Below are positions 1 to 6,739 of a DNA stretch of 7,894 nt, in pieces. Made by a program: the position numbers and the translations under genes. Position 1 is the stretch's first letter; the number at the start of each line of letters is the position of its first letter. Under the pieces are notes generated by a model. That model saw only the letters and a program-made list of their open reading frames with translations. It had not been told where the DNA came from and did not search any database. The stretch is taken from NCBI GenBank assembly GCA_044433305.1, contig JAWXTS010000077.1, positions 1-7,894 on the forward strand. The letters are read 5' to 3'. This stretch comes from JAWXTS01 sp044433305. GTDB lineage: Bacteria; Bacteroidota; Bacteroidia; Bacteroidales; Rikenellaceae.

Positions 1-584
1 ACGCTAGGTTGATCAAAAGCTCCTATCTCGTATGCCTTGCCAATATCTTGACCTATGGCCTTTGCCATGGCGCGAGCGTCAGCCTGAGCGTTAACTACAC
101 TTTGTGCCTTGACCTCGCGTTTTATCTCCTCTATATCGCTGTGAGAGGTTCTGTCTATGCTAATCTGCGACACGCCAATCTTATTAAGCTCGTCATAGAC
201 TTTTGTCATGGTTTTGGCATCGCCCACAAGCAGCTCATAGCTTTTTGTTGTACGAGTCTCTTCACGTCTAAAGTTGCTAAGGTTGCTATCTATGCTCTTG
301 GTTACTAGGTTTTTCTTGGTATCAACACCCACGCCATTGAGTGTGCTTAACATCTGAGACTCTAGCTCAGCGATAGAAACCTTGCCCTTAGTGTCGTTTT
401 CGTCTATGGTAATATCAAGGTATATCATATCTGGAGTAACAAGCCTTGTTGCATAGCCACGTACAGAGATGCTGGCAGGCTCTCTTGTGTCAGCAGCACT
501 GACAGAGGTAAGCTCTTGTGCAGAGACAACGCAAGTGCCACAAGTAAGCACCATGGCACATAATATCATTAAGTGTCTTTTCAT
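1..584 (-). CDS. SIMPL-domain (DUF541) secreted protein, C-terminus beyond window
   Basis: The reading frame opens with ATG at 584 and stays open for 194 codons to the left edge, so the C-terminus is missing. Residues 1-22 form a signal peptide: basic MKRH, a hydrophobic stretch, then VVSA before QE, which suggests signal peptidase I cleavage and a periplasmic or surface location. Mature residues 38-60 (ASISVRGYATRLVTPDMIYL) are the typical opening of the SIMPL/DUF541 family, with a short beta-strand 'v.G.g......pD...l.i'. The segment at 155-178, rich in Ala, Lys and Gln (VKAQSVVNAQADARAMAKAI), matches the family's long helix. SIMPL proteins are periplasmic or outer-membrane oligomers of poorly defined, envelope-related function, so no specific role can be given. 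The gene starts 59 nt after the rlmD stop on the same strand and may be its downstream operon partner. A one-mismatch -7 element (TATCTTGG on the minus strand, 628-635) could give it its own promoter. Confidence 0.85.
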   Translation of the reverse strand, partial: MKRHLMILCAMVLTCGTCVVSAQELTSVSAADTREPASISVRGYATRLVTPDMIYLDITIDENDTKGKVSIAELESQMLSTLNGVGVDTKKNLVTKSIDSNLSNFRREETRTTKSYELLVGDAKTMTKVYDELNKIGVSQISIDRTSHSDIEEIKREVKAQSVVNAQADARAMAKAIGQDIGKAYEIGAFDQPS

Positions 585-643
585 AAGGCGTAGTTTTTAG
601 AATTACTTCAAAAAATCAATAACGATACCAAGATAGTTATAAT

Positions 644-2050
644 TTATCTCAATTCCAATAGCACAACGTTTTCCACATGATGGGTGTGAGGGAACATATC
701 CACAGGCTGCACTTTGGTGACTTTATAAGCATGGTCAAAGATGGCCAAGTCGCGGGCCTGCGTTGCTGGGTTGCAGCTAACATAAACTATTGACTTAGGG
801 GCAGTACGAAGTATCACGCTTGCCACATCCTCGTGTATTCCTGCACGTGGAGGGTCAAGGATGATAACATCTGGGTGGCCGTTCTCCTGAACAAACTTAT
901 CGCTCAAAACATCCTTCATATCACCTGCATAGAACACCGTATTGTCGATATTGTTGATTTGAGAGTTGACCTTTGCATCCTCAATAGCATCAGGTACATA
1001 CTCAACGCCAACAACCTTAGAAGCCTTGTGAGCCACAAAGTTGGCTATGGTTCCTGTTCCTGTATATAGGTCATACACCACCTCGTTGCCGCTCAGATTG
1101 GCAAAGTCACGAACGATGCTATATAGCTTGTATGCCTGCTCAGAGTTGGTTTGATAGAATGACTTAGGGCCAATCTTAAAGCGCAGTTCTTCCATCTGCT
1201 CAAAGATGTGGTCGCGTCCCTTATAGCATTTAATATCAAGGTCACCGATAGTGTCATTAAGCTTAGAATTAATCACATACATAAGCGAAGTAATCTCTGG
1301 GAAACGCTCGCCAAGATGACTCATAAGAGCCTCTATGCGCTGCTCGTCTTGATAAGCAAACACAACGATAAGCATAATCTCGCCCGTAGAAGATGTGCGG
1401 ATTATGATGTTGCGCATAAAGCCTGTATGCTCACGCACATTATAGTAGTCGTAGTTGTTCTTTACGGTGAAGTCTTTAATCTCTAGGCGTATAGCATTTG
1501 AAGGGTCGTCCTGAAGCCAGCATTTCTTGATATCCAAGATTTTGTCGAACATACCGGGTATATGGAAACCCAAAGCCGCCATATCATTAAACTCCTCGCC
1601 TGAGGCTATCTCTTCGCTTGTCATCCATCTCTTAAAAGAGAAAGTGTACTCTAGCTTGTTGCGATAGAAAGTCGTTTTCTCTGAGCCCACGATAGGCATA
1701 ACCTCTGGAAACTCAATCTTGCCTATGTGTGTAAGCTGGTCAAAAACCTGCTGGCTCTTAATATCTTTTTGAGATTGGTAGGGTAGGTGTTGCCACTTGC
1801 AGCCGCCACACACACCATAGTGCTCGCATAGAGGCTCTACACGTAGAGGCGATTTCTTAACAAAGTTAACTATTTCGCCCTCCATAAAACGGCGTCTTTT
1901 GTTACGTATCTGAACGTCTACAACATCGCCAAGTGTGGCCATAGGTACAAATACTACCATGTTGTTATATCGTCCCATCGCCTTTCCTTCGGCGGCAAAT
2001 CCTATTATCTCTAATCCCTCGATTAGTGGATAGTTGTTTTTCTTTCTCAA
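644..2050 (-). CDS. rlmD: 23S rRNA (uracil-C5)-methyltransferase, RlmD/TrmA (RumA) family
   Basis: This is a SAM-dependent enzyme that makes 5-methyluridine in RNA. E. coli RlmD modifies U1939 of 23S rRNA; the exact target here (U1939, U747 or both) cannot be read from sequence. The 468 residues contain the whole family plan. A TRAM RNA-binding domain lies at about 8-62. Four cysteines, C75, C81, C84 (CEHYGVCGGC) and C177, would hold a 4Fe-4S cluster. FYQTN is at 298-302, the SAM-binding loop DLYTGTGT at 327-334, DPPRAG at 399-404, the catalytic nucleophile C426 in SCNP, and the base E460 in HHVEN. The start is TTG at 2050: the frame is closed by an upstream TAA at about 2066-2068, and the first in-frame ATG (codon 25) would cut into the TRAM domain. 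It is divergent from the metallohydrolase gene, and the SIMPL gene follows it. All key residues are present, so it should be active. Confidence 0.93.
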   Translation of the reverse strand: MRKKNNYPLIEGLEIIGFAAEGKAMGRYNNMVVFVPMATLGDVVDVQIRNKRRRFMEGEIVNFVKKSPLRVEPLCEHYGVCGGCKWQHLPYQSQKDIKSQQVFDQLTHIGKIEFPEVMPIVGSEKTTFYRNKLEYTFSFKRWMTSEEIASGEEFNDMAALGFHIPGMFDKILDIKKCWLQDDPSNAIRLEIKDFTVKNNYDYYNVREHTGFMRNIIIRTSSTGEIMLIVVFAYQDEQRIEALMSHLGERFPEITSLMYVINSKLNDTIGDLDIKCYKGRDHIFEQMEELRFKIGPKSFYQTNSEQAYKLYSIVRDFANLSGNEVVYDLYTGTGTIANFVAHKASKVVGVEYVPDAIEDAKVNSQINNIDNTVFYAGDMKDVLSDKFVQENGHPDVIILDPPRAGIHEDVASVILRTAPKSIVYVSCNPATQARDLAIFDHAYKVTKVQPVDMFPHTHHVENVVLLELR

Positions 2051-2087
2051 TTTGGGTGTTTTATTTTAACTGTCAAAAAGTTTTTTA

Positions 2088-2095
2088 CAAAGTTA
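2088..2095 (-). promoter_or_regulatory. Putative -7 promoter element for rlmD
   Basis: The minus strand reads TAACTTTG, an exact match to the Bacteroidota -7 consensus TAnnTTTG. Transcription would begin near 2081, giving a leader of about 30 nt before the TTG start at 2050. No strong -33 TTTG box is seen. A T-tract at the other arm of the inverted repeat (complement of 2113-2119) lies at a plausible distance. The call rests on consensus match and position only. Confidence 0.5.
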
Positions 2096-2103
2096 GTTAT
2101 TAT

Positions 2104-2111
2104 TATCTTTG
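2104..2111 (+). promoter_or_regulatory. Putative -7 promoter element for the 2130-5823 gene cluster
   Basis: The plus strand reads TATCTTTG, an exact TAnnTTTG match, 18 bp before the ATG at 2130. A start near 2118 would leave a very short leader of about 12 nt. The upstream region has only a T-tract (2081-2086), not a clear -33 TTTG. It is the only good promoter candidate ahead of the five-gene run. Confidence 0.5.
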
Positions 2112-2129
2112 TAAAAAAATATCACTACT

Positions 2130-2792
2130 ATGATAAAGATAGAAACTCTAGTTTTTAACCCTTTTCACGAAAATACCTATATCCTAAGCGACGAATCAGG
2201 CAAGGCTATCATCGTTGATGCTGGAAATAATGACCAGAGAGAGAATCAGATTCTCGACGAGCATCTAGCCTCTAGGGGCCTAACTCCAATCATGGCTCTC
2301 AACACCCACGGACATATAGACCATATCCTAGGTATAGACTATATAAAGAATAAGTATAACGTTCCTTTCGCGCTCGACTCTCGCGATAAGTTTCTTGTTG
2401 AGAATGCGCCGTCTCAAGGTGCGGCCTTTGGCTTTAACATCACCTCTGCTCCAGAGATAGACATGGACCTAGCAGGCGTTAGTGAGATTAAACTTGGCGA
2501 GCATACACTTCAGATTATCGAGACTCCAGGTCACACCCCCGGTCACATATCTATATATGACCCTCAGAGTAAATCGCTGCTTACGGGAGATACCCTTTTC
2601 CGTGAGTCGATAGGACGCACCGACCTACCTGGTGGAGATTATAAAATCATCATGCAAAGCATATTACAGAACATAGTTCCACTAGGAGACGAGGTAAAAG
2701 TATACCCCGGTCATGGCCCTTCAACATCCATAGGCCACGAGGTTCTTTACAATCCTTTTGTGTCTGAGGTTATTGCGGGTGAGGTTAACTAA
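2130..2792 (+). CDS. Metallo-beta-lactamase-fold hydrolase, glyoxalase II-like (GloC/YcbL type)
   Basis: This is a 220-residue cytoplasmic hydrolase with no signal peptide. The complete dinuclear metal site is visible: H60, H62, D64 and H65 in THGHIDH, H135 in PGHTPGH, D154 in TGDTLF and H195 in YPGHGP, with a further H203 in SIGHE. The length and the order of motifs fit the small glyoxalase II-like group (E. coli YcbL/GloC). Members of that group hydrolyse S-D-lactoylglutathione or related thioesters. The substrate here is uncertain, because many Bacteroidota lack glutathione. The N-terminal 'F.ENTYIL.D' strand is typical of the family. It is the first gene of the plus-strand cluster, 17 nt ahead of trmD. 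The ATG start follows an A-rich leader with no Shine-Dalgarno sequence. Confidence 0.88.
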   Translation: MIKIETLVFNPFHENTYILSDESGKAIIVDAGNNDQRENQILDEHLASRGLTPIMALNTHGHIDHILGIDYIKNKYNVPFALDSRDKFLVENAPSQGAAFGFNITSAPEIDMDLAGVSEIKLGEHTLQIIETPGHTPGHISIYDPQSKSLLTGDTLFRESIGRTDLPGGDYKIIMQSILQNIVPLGDEVKVYPGHGPSTSIGHEVLYNPFVSEVIAGEVN

Positions 2793-2809
2793 CATTAAAA
2801 CATCAATCA

Positions 2810-3490
2810 ATGCGAATAGATATTCTGACTGTGGTACCAGACCTTCTTGAGAGTCCTCTTAATGAGTCGATACTTAAGCGTGCCCAAAAATCGGGTCATG
2901 CCCAGATTGTGGTGCACAACATACGCGACTATGCCACCGACAAACATTCTCAGGTCGACGACTATCCCTTTGGCGGTGAGGCTGGCATGGTTATGAAGAT
3001 AGAGCCTGTTGCACGCTGCATAGACAAGTTGAAGTCTGAACGCCACTACGATGAAATTATATACACCTCACCAGACGGCATAACCCACAACCAGCAGGTT
3101 GCAAACAGACTTTCGACACTAGAGAACATAATAATATTGTGTGGACATTATAAGGGTATAGATCACCGCATACGTGAACACTATATCACAATGGAGATTT
3201 CTATTGGCGACTACGTGCTTACGGGGGGAGAGCTTGCCGCGGCAGTGATAACAGATAGCGTTGTAAGGCTAATCCCAGGTGCTATTGGTGACGAGGCTTC
3301 GGCACTTACCGACTGCTTTCAGGACGATTTGCTTGCACCTCCCGTGTACACACGTCCAGCAGAGTTTAATGGCTGGAAGGTGCCCGATGTACTGCTTTCA
3401 GGCAACTTCGCCAAGATTGCCGAGTGGCAAGAAACGCAGGCCTATGAGCGCACCGAGCGTCTGCGCCCCGATTTGCTAAACAAAAAATAG
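2810..3490 (+). CDS. trmD: tRNA (guanine37-N1)-methyltransferase TrmD
   Basis: TrmD uses SAM to methylate G37 next to the anticodon in tRNAs that read CNN codons and some others, which prevents +1 frameshifting. The protein has 226 residues, the usual size. DDYPFGGEAGMVM (50-62) is the family's N-terminal signature. LCGHYKGIDHRI (110-121) and EISIGDYVLTGGELAA (129-144) build the trefoil knot that binds SAM. R153 and D168 align with the catalytic Arg/Asp pair of E. coli TrmD. YTRP (180-183) and WKVPDVLLSGN (189-199) lead into the C-terminal tRNA-binding domain, which ends ERLRPDLL. The residue after LSGN is Phe200, where E. coli TrmD has His; I treat this as lineage variation. trmD is not beside rpsP, rimM or rplS as in E. 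coli, but between a metallohydrolase gene and lpxB (7-nt gap). Confidence 0.97.
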   Translation: MRIDILTVVPDLLESPLNESILKRAQKSGHAQIVVHNIRDYATDKHSQVDDYPFGGEAGMVMKIEPVARCIDKLKSERHYDEIIYTSPDGITHNQQVANRLSTLENIIILCGHYKGIDHRIREHYITMEISIGDYVLTGGELAAAVITDSVVRLIPGAIGDEASALTDCFQDDLLAPPVYTRPAEFNGWKVPDVLLSGNFAKIAEWQETQAYERTERLRPDLLNKK

Positions 3491-3497
3491 AGCCGTT

Positions 3498-4619
3498 ATG
3501 AAGTACTATATAATTGCTGGCGAAGCCTCAGGGGACATACATGCTGCCAACCTTATGCGTGGCATCATTGACAAGGACAGCAAGGCCGAATTTCGCTTTT
3601 GGGGCGGTGATAACATGGCCTTGGTGGGTGGCAAAGACAACCTTGTGAAGCACTATAAAGAGACTTCTTTTATGGGTTTTGTCGAGGTGGCCAAGAACCT
3701 AAAGACCATATTGTCTCAGATGTCACTGTGCAAGAAAGACCTATTGGCCTACGCACCCGATGTGCTTATCATGGTCGACTACCCAGGGTTTAATCTTGCC
3801 ATGGCCAAGTTCGCTAAGAGCAAAAATATAAAAACATTCTATTATATATCGCCTAAGGTTTGGGCATGGAAAGAGAACCGTGTCAAGGCCCTGCGCAAAT
3901 ATGTAGATAAGTTGTTTGTTATATTTCCTTTCGAGGTTGAGTACTTCAAGAAACACAATATAGACGTTGTCTTTGAGGGTAATCCAAGTGTCGACTATAT
4001 CGAGCAACGACTCTCCAAGATAGATACTGAGCAGGCTTTCCGCGCTCAGTGGTCGCTTGGCGAGGCTCCATTAATCGCACTTTTGGCTGGTAGTCGCAAG
4101 ACCGAGATTGCTAATAGCTTGCCTTTTATGGTCGAGCTGTCACAGCGTTTTCCAGAGTATCAGTTTGTGGTTGCCGCAGTGCCTTGGCTCGAAAAATCTC
4201 TGTATGATAAATATCTTGCAGGCTCAAGCGTTAAGTGTGTGGAAGACAGGACTTTCGAGTTACTCAAGTATTCTAATGCTGCAATAGTCACTTCAGGTAC
4301 AGCAACACTCGAGACAGCACTCGTAAATACCCCAGAGATAGTGTGTTACCGTGCCGATAAGCTTAGCGCGTGGATAGCTCGCAATGTAATTAAAATACGC
4401 TTTGTTTCGCTGGTAAATATCATCATGAATCGTGAGATTGTGCGCGAACTACTGCAACAAGATATGACCACAGACAATGCTGAGATAGAACTAAAAAATA
4501 TACTTGAAGGCGGCAGCAAACGAGAACAGATACTGAAAGATTACCAAATACTATCCGAGATGATGGGTAGTAGTGGCGCATCAAAGCGCGTTGCAAGTAA
4601 AATGATAGAATTAATGTAA
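3498..4619 (+). CDS. lpxB: Lipid-A-disaccharide synthase LpxB
   Basis: LpxB is a peripheral inner-membrane GT19 glycosyltransferase. It joins UDP-2,3-diacylglucosamine to lipid X to form the tetraacyl disaccharide of lipid A, so the cell should be Gram-negative with lipopolysaccharide or lipooligosaccharide. The 373-residue length is normal. Visible motifs are AGEASGD (7-13), SFMGFVEV (57-64), VDYPGFN (93-99), YYISPKVWAWKENR (115-128), PFE (144-146), GNP (161-163), LAGSRKTEI (196-204), TSGTATLETAL (265-275) and SLVNIIMNREIVRELLQ (304-320). In the last motif Val replaces the Pro of the E. coli 'LPN', which I believe is common in Bacteroidota. The start at 3498 gives the expected N-terminal strand directly before GEASGD. 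It follows trmD by 7 nt and precedes the FAH-like gene by 2 nt. Confidence 0.97.
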   Translation: MKYYIIAGEASGDIHAANLMRGIIDKDSKAEFRFWGGDNMALVGGKDNLVKHYKETSFMGFVEVAKNLKTILSQMSLCKKDLLAYAPDVLIMVDYPGFNLAMAKFAKSKNIKTFYYISPKVWAWKENRVKALRKYVDKLFVIFPFEVEYFKKHNIDVVFEGNPSVDYIEQRLSKIDTEQAFRAQWSLGEAPLIALLAGSRKTEIANSLPFMVELSQRFPEYQFVVAAVPWLEKSLYDKYLAGSSVKCVEDRTFELLKYSNAAIVTSGTATLETALVNTPEIVCYRADKLSAWIARNVIKIRFVSLVNIIMNREIVRELLQQDMTTDNAEIELKNILEGGSKREQILKDYQILSEMMGSSGASKRVASKMIELM

Positions 4620-4621
4620 AG

Positions 4622-5224
4622 ATGAAAATAATCTGTATAGAACGCAATTACTCAGCTAGTTGCACCGACAATAACATAGAGCCATCGTTCTTTATGAAGC
4701 CCGACACGGCACTACTAAGAAATAACGAGGCCTTTTATATTCCTTCTTTTGCAAGCGACTTTAGATGCAATATCAACTTTGTTGTCAAATCTAACCGTGT
4801 TGCCAAGGCCATCAAGCCACGCTTTGTTGAGCGTTGCTTCGACGAGGTGGGCCTAGCGGTCAACTTCGAGACTGCCGATGTTATAGAGCAATGCTATGAT
4901 GCTAGAGTCAGTTGCGATAAAGCTCGCTGTTTCGACCATTCGACGGCCCTCTCACCACAGTTCATGAGCGTAGAGCAGCTGGGAGATGTTGTTGATTCGA
5001 CATTCTGCCTAAAGATAAACGAGCAGGTGGTGGTGTCGATGAAAGTTGCCGAGCTGCTGATAACAATAGACAGAGCGGTTTCTTATGTTTCGGACTTTGT
5101 GACTCTGAAAATCGGTGATTTAATACTTATGGGTCAGGTAGAAGAAGGCCTTAAGATTTGTCAAGGCGACAAAGTCGAGGCCTTATTAAACGACAATGTT
5201 ATGTTAAACTTTGAAATTCGTTAA
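4622..5224 (+). CDS. FAH-fold protein lacking the predicted catalytic and metal-binding residues (probable pseudoenzyme)
   Basis: The 200-residue protein is recognisable as a fumarylacetoacetate hydrolase family member (FAHD1/YcgM type). It has an N-terminal strand plus RNY (8-10), FMKPDTALLR (24-33), FDEVGLAVNF (73-82), FDHSTALSPQF (104-114) and TLKIGDLILMG (161-171). Against the active enzyme FAHD1, aligned from memory, the functional positions differ: the His/Glu dyad becomes S13 and D16, the metal ligands E-x-E become N50 and N52, the metal-ligand Asp becomes N81, the active-site Lys becomes R102, and the TGTPxGVG loop becomes MGQVEEGL (170-177). The frame is intact and the length normal, so this is not a decayed fragment. 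Nine cysteines are present. Start and stop lie 2 nt from lpxB and maf, which suggests coupled translation. Hydrolase or decarboxylase activity is unlikely; the real role is unknown, perhaps ligand binding or scaffolding. Family assignment is good and loss of activity is inferred. Confidence 0.75.
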   Translation: MKIICIERNYSASCTDNNIEPSFFMKPDTALLRNNEAFYIPSFASDFRCNINFVVKSNRVAKAIKPRFVERCFDEVGLAVNFETADVIEQCYDARVSCDKARCFDHSTALSPQFMSVEQLGDVVDSTFCLKINEQVVVSMKVAELLITIDRAVSYVSDFVTLKIGDLILMGQVEEGLKICQGDKVEALLNDNVMLNFEIR

Positions 5225-5226
5225 GC

Positions 5227-5823
5227 ATGACTTTGAATCAAAAACTAGAAAACTATAATATCATTCTAGGCAGCAAGTCGCCACGACGTAAGCAACTGCT
5301 TGCCGACTTGGGCATAGATTTCAAAATCTCTGACGACTACTTCTGTGACGAGAGCTACCCGAGTGAGCTTGAACAAACCAAGGTGCCTGAGTATATTGCC
5401 GAGCAGAAAGCAAAGGCCTATCCCTTTGATTTAAAGGATAATGACATACTTATAACGGCCGACACGGTCGTGATACTAGAGGGCAAGATACTTGGCAAGC
5501 CAAAAGATAAGGCTGAGGCCATAGAGATGCTTTCTATGCTTTCGGGCAAAGCTCACTGCGTGGTTACGGGAGTTGTACTCAGCGCGAAAGAATCAAGGCA
5601 TAGTTTTTCGGTCTCTACAATGGTTAAATTCAGAGAGCTGAGGATTGAGGAAATAGAATACTATGTAGATACCTTCAAGCCCTATGACAAGGCGGGAAGC
5701 TATGGCATTCAAGAGTGGATAGGGTACATAGGCATTGAGAGCATCGACGGCTCATTCTTCAATGTTATGGGACTCCCTACCCAAAGGCTCTATTCTGCTT
5801 TAGAAAATTTTATTTGCGAGTAA
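5227..5823 (+). CDS. maf: Maf family nucleoside triphosphate pyrophosphatase (YhdE type)
   Basis: Maf proteins hydrolyse non-canonical or excess nucleoside triphosphates to the monophosphate and pyrophosphate in the cytoplasm. The YhdE branch prefers dTTP and UTP. The 198 residues contain the P-loop-like SKSPRR (16-21), the catalytic aspartate D79 in TADTVV, GKPKD (90-94), SGKAHCVVTGV (106-116), YDKAGSYGIQ (153-162) and the C-terminal GSFFNVMGLPTQRLY (175-189). KAGSYGIQ, with its terminal Gln, is what places it in the YhdE dTTP/UTP group rather than the YceF group. An earlier view of Maf as a septum-formation inhibitor rests on overexpression phenotypes. The gene starts 2 nt after the FAH-like stop and is the last of the cluster. 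Its 3' end overlaps the convergent S1-domain gene by 14 bp. Confidence 0.95.
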   Translation: MTLNQKLENYNIILGSKSPRRKQLLADLGIDFKISDDYFCDESYPSELEQTKVPEYIAEQKAKAYPFDLKDNDILITADTVVILEGKILGKPKDKAEAIEMLSMLSGKAHCVVTGVVLSAKESRHSFSVSTMVKFRELRIEEIEYYVDTFKPYDKAGSYGIQEWIGYIGIESIDGSFFNVMGLPTQRLYSALENFICE

Positions 5824-6649
5824 GAACAATCTTATTTCCTTTGAACTCAATAAGTTTGCGCTTTAATAGCTGGCCCACAGAACGCTTGAACACCTTCTTG
5901 CTTACGCGTGCTATTCTGGCTATATCCTCGGGTGAAGAATCATCACACAAGTCAAGTACTCCGCCATTGTCTTTGATTATTTCGAGTAGGTCTTCGGCTG
6001 CATCTTTCACGCCCTTGAAACCTGGTTTGGTAAGCGACAAGTCTATGCGATTATCTTCGGTTACCTTAACAACATAGGCCGTAAGTGTGTCGCCGATAGA
6101 TATACGTTGGTATATCTGGTTGTGGTAAATCATAGCCCAGTGTTTGTTGTTTATAATAACCCTGAAGCCTACATTGTTGCTTTGAACCACTATGGCTTCG
6201 ACGCTCTGGCCATAAGAATAGTCTAGCTCGTCTATGTTTTTGATGTTGCCAGTCAGCTTTGTTGTAGCCACAGCACGACCAGTAACGTTGTCTGTATAGA
6301 TATAAACAACGCACTTTTGACCTTTCTCTACTTTATATTGCTGATTGCTCAATGGCAAGAACAGGTGTTTTGCAGAGAGTCCCCAATCAAGGAAAGCACC
6401 ATGTATGGTTCTGTCTACTACCTCAAGTACGGCCACCTGACCTGCTGTTGCTTTTGGCGTTTCGGTTGTGGCAACAAGCCTGTCTTCTGAGTCGTGATAA
6501 ACGAAAACTTTTACTGTGTCGTTTTCTTTTAAATCCTCGCTCACATATCTGTTTGGCAGAAGAACCTCTTGTTCTTCGTCTGTAAGGTAAACTCCGTAGT
6601 CTGAAACTCTCCCAGCTCTAAGGGTGTAGTATTGTCCTGCTATTAACAT
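5810..6649 (-). CDS. CvfB-like S1-domain RNA-binding protein
   Basis: This 279-residue cytoplasmic protein resembles Staphylococcus aureus CvfB and Bacillus YitL, which consist of S1-type OB folds followed by a winged helix. Here an S1-like repeat is seen at about 3-62 (EVLLPNRYVSEDL, then VKVFVYHDSEDRLVATT), a second at about 68-132 (GAFLDWGLSAKHLFLP, then YIYTDNVTGRAVATTKL) and a third at about 146-207 (ending NRIDLSLTKPG). The region 215-277 (DLLEIIKDNGG to LIEFKGNKIVL) fits the C-terminal winged helix. Family members bind RNA and affect virulence gene expression in S. aureus; in Bacteroidota the role is not established. The ATG at 6649 follows an A-rich leader. The stop lies inside the 3' end of maf, and the gene is divergent from the lytic transglycosylase. 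Confidence 0.87.
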   Translation of the reverse strand: MLIAGQYYTLRAGRVSDYGVYLTDEEQEVLLPNRYVSEDLKENDTVKVFVYHDSEDRLVATTETPKATAGQVAVLEVVDRTIHGAFLDWGLSAKHLFLPLSNQQYKVEKGQKCVVYIYTDNVTGRAVATTKLTGNIKNIDELDYSYGQSVEAIVVQSNNVGFRVIINNKHWAMIYHNQIYQRISIGDTLTAYVVKVTEDNRIDLSLTKPGFKGVKDAAEDLLEIIKDNGGVLDLCDDSSPEDIARIARVSKKVFKRSVGQLLKRKLIEFKGNKIVLTRK

Positions 6650-6665
6650 CTTTATTTATTTTTGT

Positions 6666-6673
6666 CAAAGGTA
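6666..6673 (-). promoter_or_regulatory. Putative -7 promoter element for the CvfB-like gene
   Basis: The minus strand reads TACCTTTG, an exact match to TAnnTTTG, 16 bp before the ATG at 6649. Transcription would start close to 6660, giving a leader of only about 10 nt. No clear -33 box is seen at the usual distance. The 6650-6787 intergenic region otherwise holds A/T-rich DNA and the opposite-strand promoter. Confidence 0.45.
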
Positions 6674-6727
6674 GCTAATTTATTTAGAAGTTTGTATTTT
6701 TTATATCAAATTAGGCGGAATAAATGT

Positions 6728-6735
6728 TATATTTG
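6728..6735 (+). promoter_or_regulatory. Putative -7 promoter element for the lytic transglycosylase and uvrA
   Basis: The plus strand reads TATATTTG, an exact TAnnTTTG match, 52 bp before the ATG at 6788. The inferred start near 6740 gives a leader of about 45-50 nt. A TTTG at 6691-6694 is too far upstream to serve as a standard -33 box, so the call rests on the -7 match alone. Confidence 0.45.
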
Positions 6736-6739
6736 TACG

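Larger units (their letters stand above)
2081..2118. repeat. 12-bp perfect inverted repeat in the divergent promoter region
   Basis: The left arm TTTTTTACAAAG (2081-2092) and right arm CTTTGTAAAAAA (2107-2118) are exact reverse complements, separated by 14 bp of A/T-rich DNA. The symmetry axis (between 2099 and 2100) also relates the two -7 elements at 2088-2095 and 2104-2111. Each arm supplies the TTTG of one promoter. This could be a bidirectional promoter, a dimeric regulator's site, or both. It lies upstream of both flanking genes, so it is not a 3' terminator. Confidence 0.75.

Noticed and set aside
9..308. Plus-strand open frame of 99 codons at the left edge
   Set aside because: It lies wholly opposite the SIMPL-domain gene, whose signal peptide and family motifs are convincing. 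Its own product has no recognisable domain.
833..1486. Two plus-strand open frames opposite rlmD
   Set aside because: They are antisense to a fully supported methyltransferase gene, carry no domains and have no promoter or start context.
2081..2118. The inverted repeat as a rho-independent terminator
   Set aside because: It is upstream of both flanking genes, almost entirely A/T in the stem, and overlaps both predicted -7 elements.
2807..3046. Minus-strand 79-codon frame opposite trmD
   Set aside because: It mirrors the conserved TrmD N-terminus, so its openness is explained by constraint on the real gene.
4407..4457. Loss of the E. coli 'LPN' motif in LpxB (SLVNII here) as a sign of inactivity
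   Set aside because: All other LpxB motifs are intact, and I recall this variant as common in Bacteroidota LpxB.
4622..5224. Calling the FAH-like gene a pseudogene
   Set aside because: There is no frameshift or internal stop, the length is normal, and spacing to both neighbours is precise. Loss of active-site residues alone does not make it a non-gene.
6066..6314. Second minus-strand frame inside the CvfB-like gene
   Set aside because: It is in a different frame of the same strand within a complete S1-domain gene, with low-complexity composition and no family resemblance.
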